Source: CAYGWP01 sp964353455
GTDB taxonomy: Bacteria; Planctomycetota; Phycisphaerae; FEN-1346
Assembly (NCBI GenBank): GCA_964353455.1
Contig: CAYGWP010000187.1
Span: 1 to 7,028, forward strand
Length of the DNA stretch: 7,028 nt
Direction of reading: 5' to 3'
Notes under the pieces: model-generated
Told to the model about the DNA's origin: nothing
The model's input: only the letters and a program-made list of their open reading frames with translations
Databases searched by the model: none
Shown here: positions 6,401 to 7,028 of the stretch, in pieces
Position numbering within the stretch: position 1 is the stretch's first letter
Layout of the letters: every line of letters starts with the position of its first letter
Position numbers and translations under genes: made by a program

Positions 6401-7028
6401 ATGCACGTTGCGCTGGTCTATCGCGGCAGGTACCACGTCCGCCAGGCGCTCGACCTGGAGACGCTGGCGGCGGTCCTGCGCCAGGGCGGCCACGGCGTCT
6501 CGTTCATCTACGACAGCGACACGTTCGGCGTTTCGGACAACGTGCTCCAGATTCCGTGGCTGGCGCGGCGGCTGTCATCGCCCGAGAAGGTCGCGCGGCG
6601 GATCGCGGCGGCCGCGCCCGATGCGGTCGTCTTCAGCGTCCTTCCGGCGGCGTATCCGTGGGCGCAGGCCGTGGCGCCGCTGGTGAAGATCGCGCGGCCC
6701 GTCCCCATCATATTCACTGGCCTGCATCCATCGCTCGTGCCCGAGCGCGTGATGCGGGATACTTTCGTCGATTACGTCATCCGCGACGAGACGGAGAACG
6801 TCATCCTGCCGCTGCTGGAGGCGATCTCCGGACGCGGCGACCCCGCCCGCATCGGCAACCTCTGGTATCGCAAGGCACAGCCGGGGGCGGCTGTGCCACG
6901 TGGCACAGCCGCCCCCGGCTGTGCATTGCGGTTCACCTTTCCGGCCGAGCCGGTTGACCTGGACGCCCTGCCGCTGCCCGACAAGGACCTCTTCCGCCCC
7001 TACGTCTCGCACGCGTACTCATATACAA
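6401..7028 (+). CDS. B12-binding radical SAM-type protein, N-terminal part only
   Basis: The frame is open from ATG 6401 to the window end (209 residues), so the gene is 3' partial. The visible part is a cobalamin-binding domain: a beta strand MHVALVYRG, LRQGGHGVSFIYDSD near 27-41, FTGLHPSLVPE near 110-120, DYVIRDETEN (the degraded counterpart of the usual RGEGE), then a linker and LPLPDKDLF, which in this family comes just before the radical SAM core. The CxxxCxxC motif would lie past the window end, so assignment to radical SAM rests on domain order. The linker at residues 159-174 is encoded by a perfect 50-base palindrome, giving an Ala/Pro/Gly-rich insert where relatives have a short strand. 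Only a weak GGGA (6386-6389) precedes the start. It follows the other B12 gene by 137 bases, and the two probably act in one pathway. Confidence 0.82.
   Translation, partial: MHVALVYRGRYHVRQALDLETLAAVLRQGGHGVSFIYDSDTFGVSDNVLQIPWLARRLSSPEKVARRIAAAAPDAVVFSVLPAAYPWAQAVAPLVKIARPVPIIFTGLHPSLVPERVMRDTFVDYVIRDETENVILPLLEAISGRGDPARIGNLWYRKAQPGAAVPRGTAAPGCALRFTFPAEPVDLDALPLPDKDLFRPYVSHAYSYT
6875..6924. repeat. Perfect 50-base palindrome inside the last gene
   Basis: Bases 6875-6899 are the exact reverse complement of 6900-6924, with no loop. Each half is also a small hairpin: GCACAGCC (6875-6882) pairs with GGCTGTGC (6889-6896), and the same in reverse in the other half. It is translated in frame as an Ala/Pro/Gly-rich insert between the cobalamin domain and the LPLPDKDLF motif. 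Confidence 0.95.

Overview
This is a GC-rich window (I estimate around 65% G+C by eye) from a bacterial chromosome or metagenomic contig. Every gene I accept is on the + strand. Large membrane proteins with C-terminal TPR repeats, tandem B12-binding radical SAM genes and many small palindromic repeats together suggest a planctomycete-like (PVC group) or similar environmental bacterium. That is a judgement from gene style, because the window has no rRNA or other marker.

Layout. Positions 1-2103 hold the 3' part of a TMTC-like membrane/TPR protein, with its 5' end missing or rearranged. After a 62-base gap comes a complete paralogue (2165-4543) of the same design: about ten hydrophobic segments, then seven TPRs. 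A 220-base gap (4544-4763) follows. It holds a structured element just after the stop codon, a strong-looking promoter (TTGCCT, 17-base spacer, TATAAT), a hairpin in the leader and a ribosome binding site. It leads into a complete B12-binding radical SAM gene (4764-6263). A 137-base gap, mostly a perfect inverted repeat, separates this from a second B12-binding radical SAM gene (6401 to beyond 7028) that the window end cuts before its Fe-S motif.

How the genes may work together. The two TPR proteins are probably membrane enzymes of the GT-C glycosyltransferase type, or relatives of them. The two radical SAM proteins probably carry out cobalamin-dependent or related radical chemistry on a lipid, cofactor or natural product. 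The promoter suggests the radical SAM pair is a separate transcription unit from the TPR pair. No shared pathway can be shown from the sequence.

The most striking feature is not a gene. Several families of short palindromes are scattered through the window, both between genes and inside reading frames. They occur in a loop of both TPR paralogues, in a membrane region of the first, at the first paralogue's C-terminus, and in the linker of the last gene. Inside the genes they keep the reading frame open. A long imperfect inverted repeat (1-97 against 118-214) at the window start appears to include an inverted copy of TPR-gene coding sequence.
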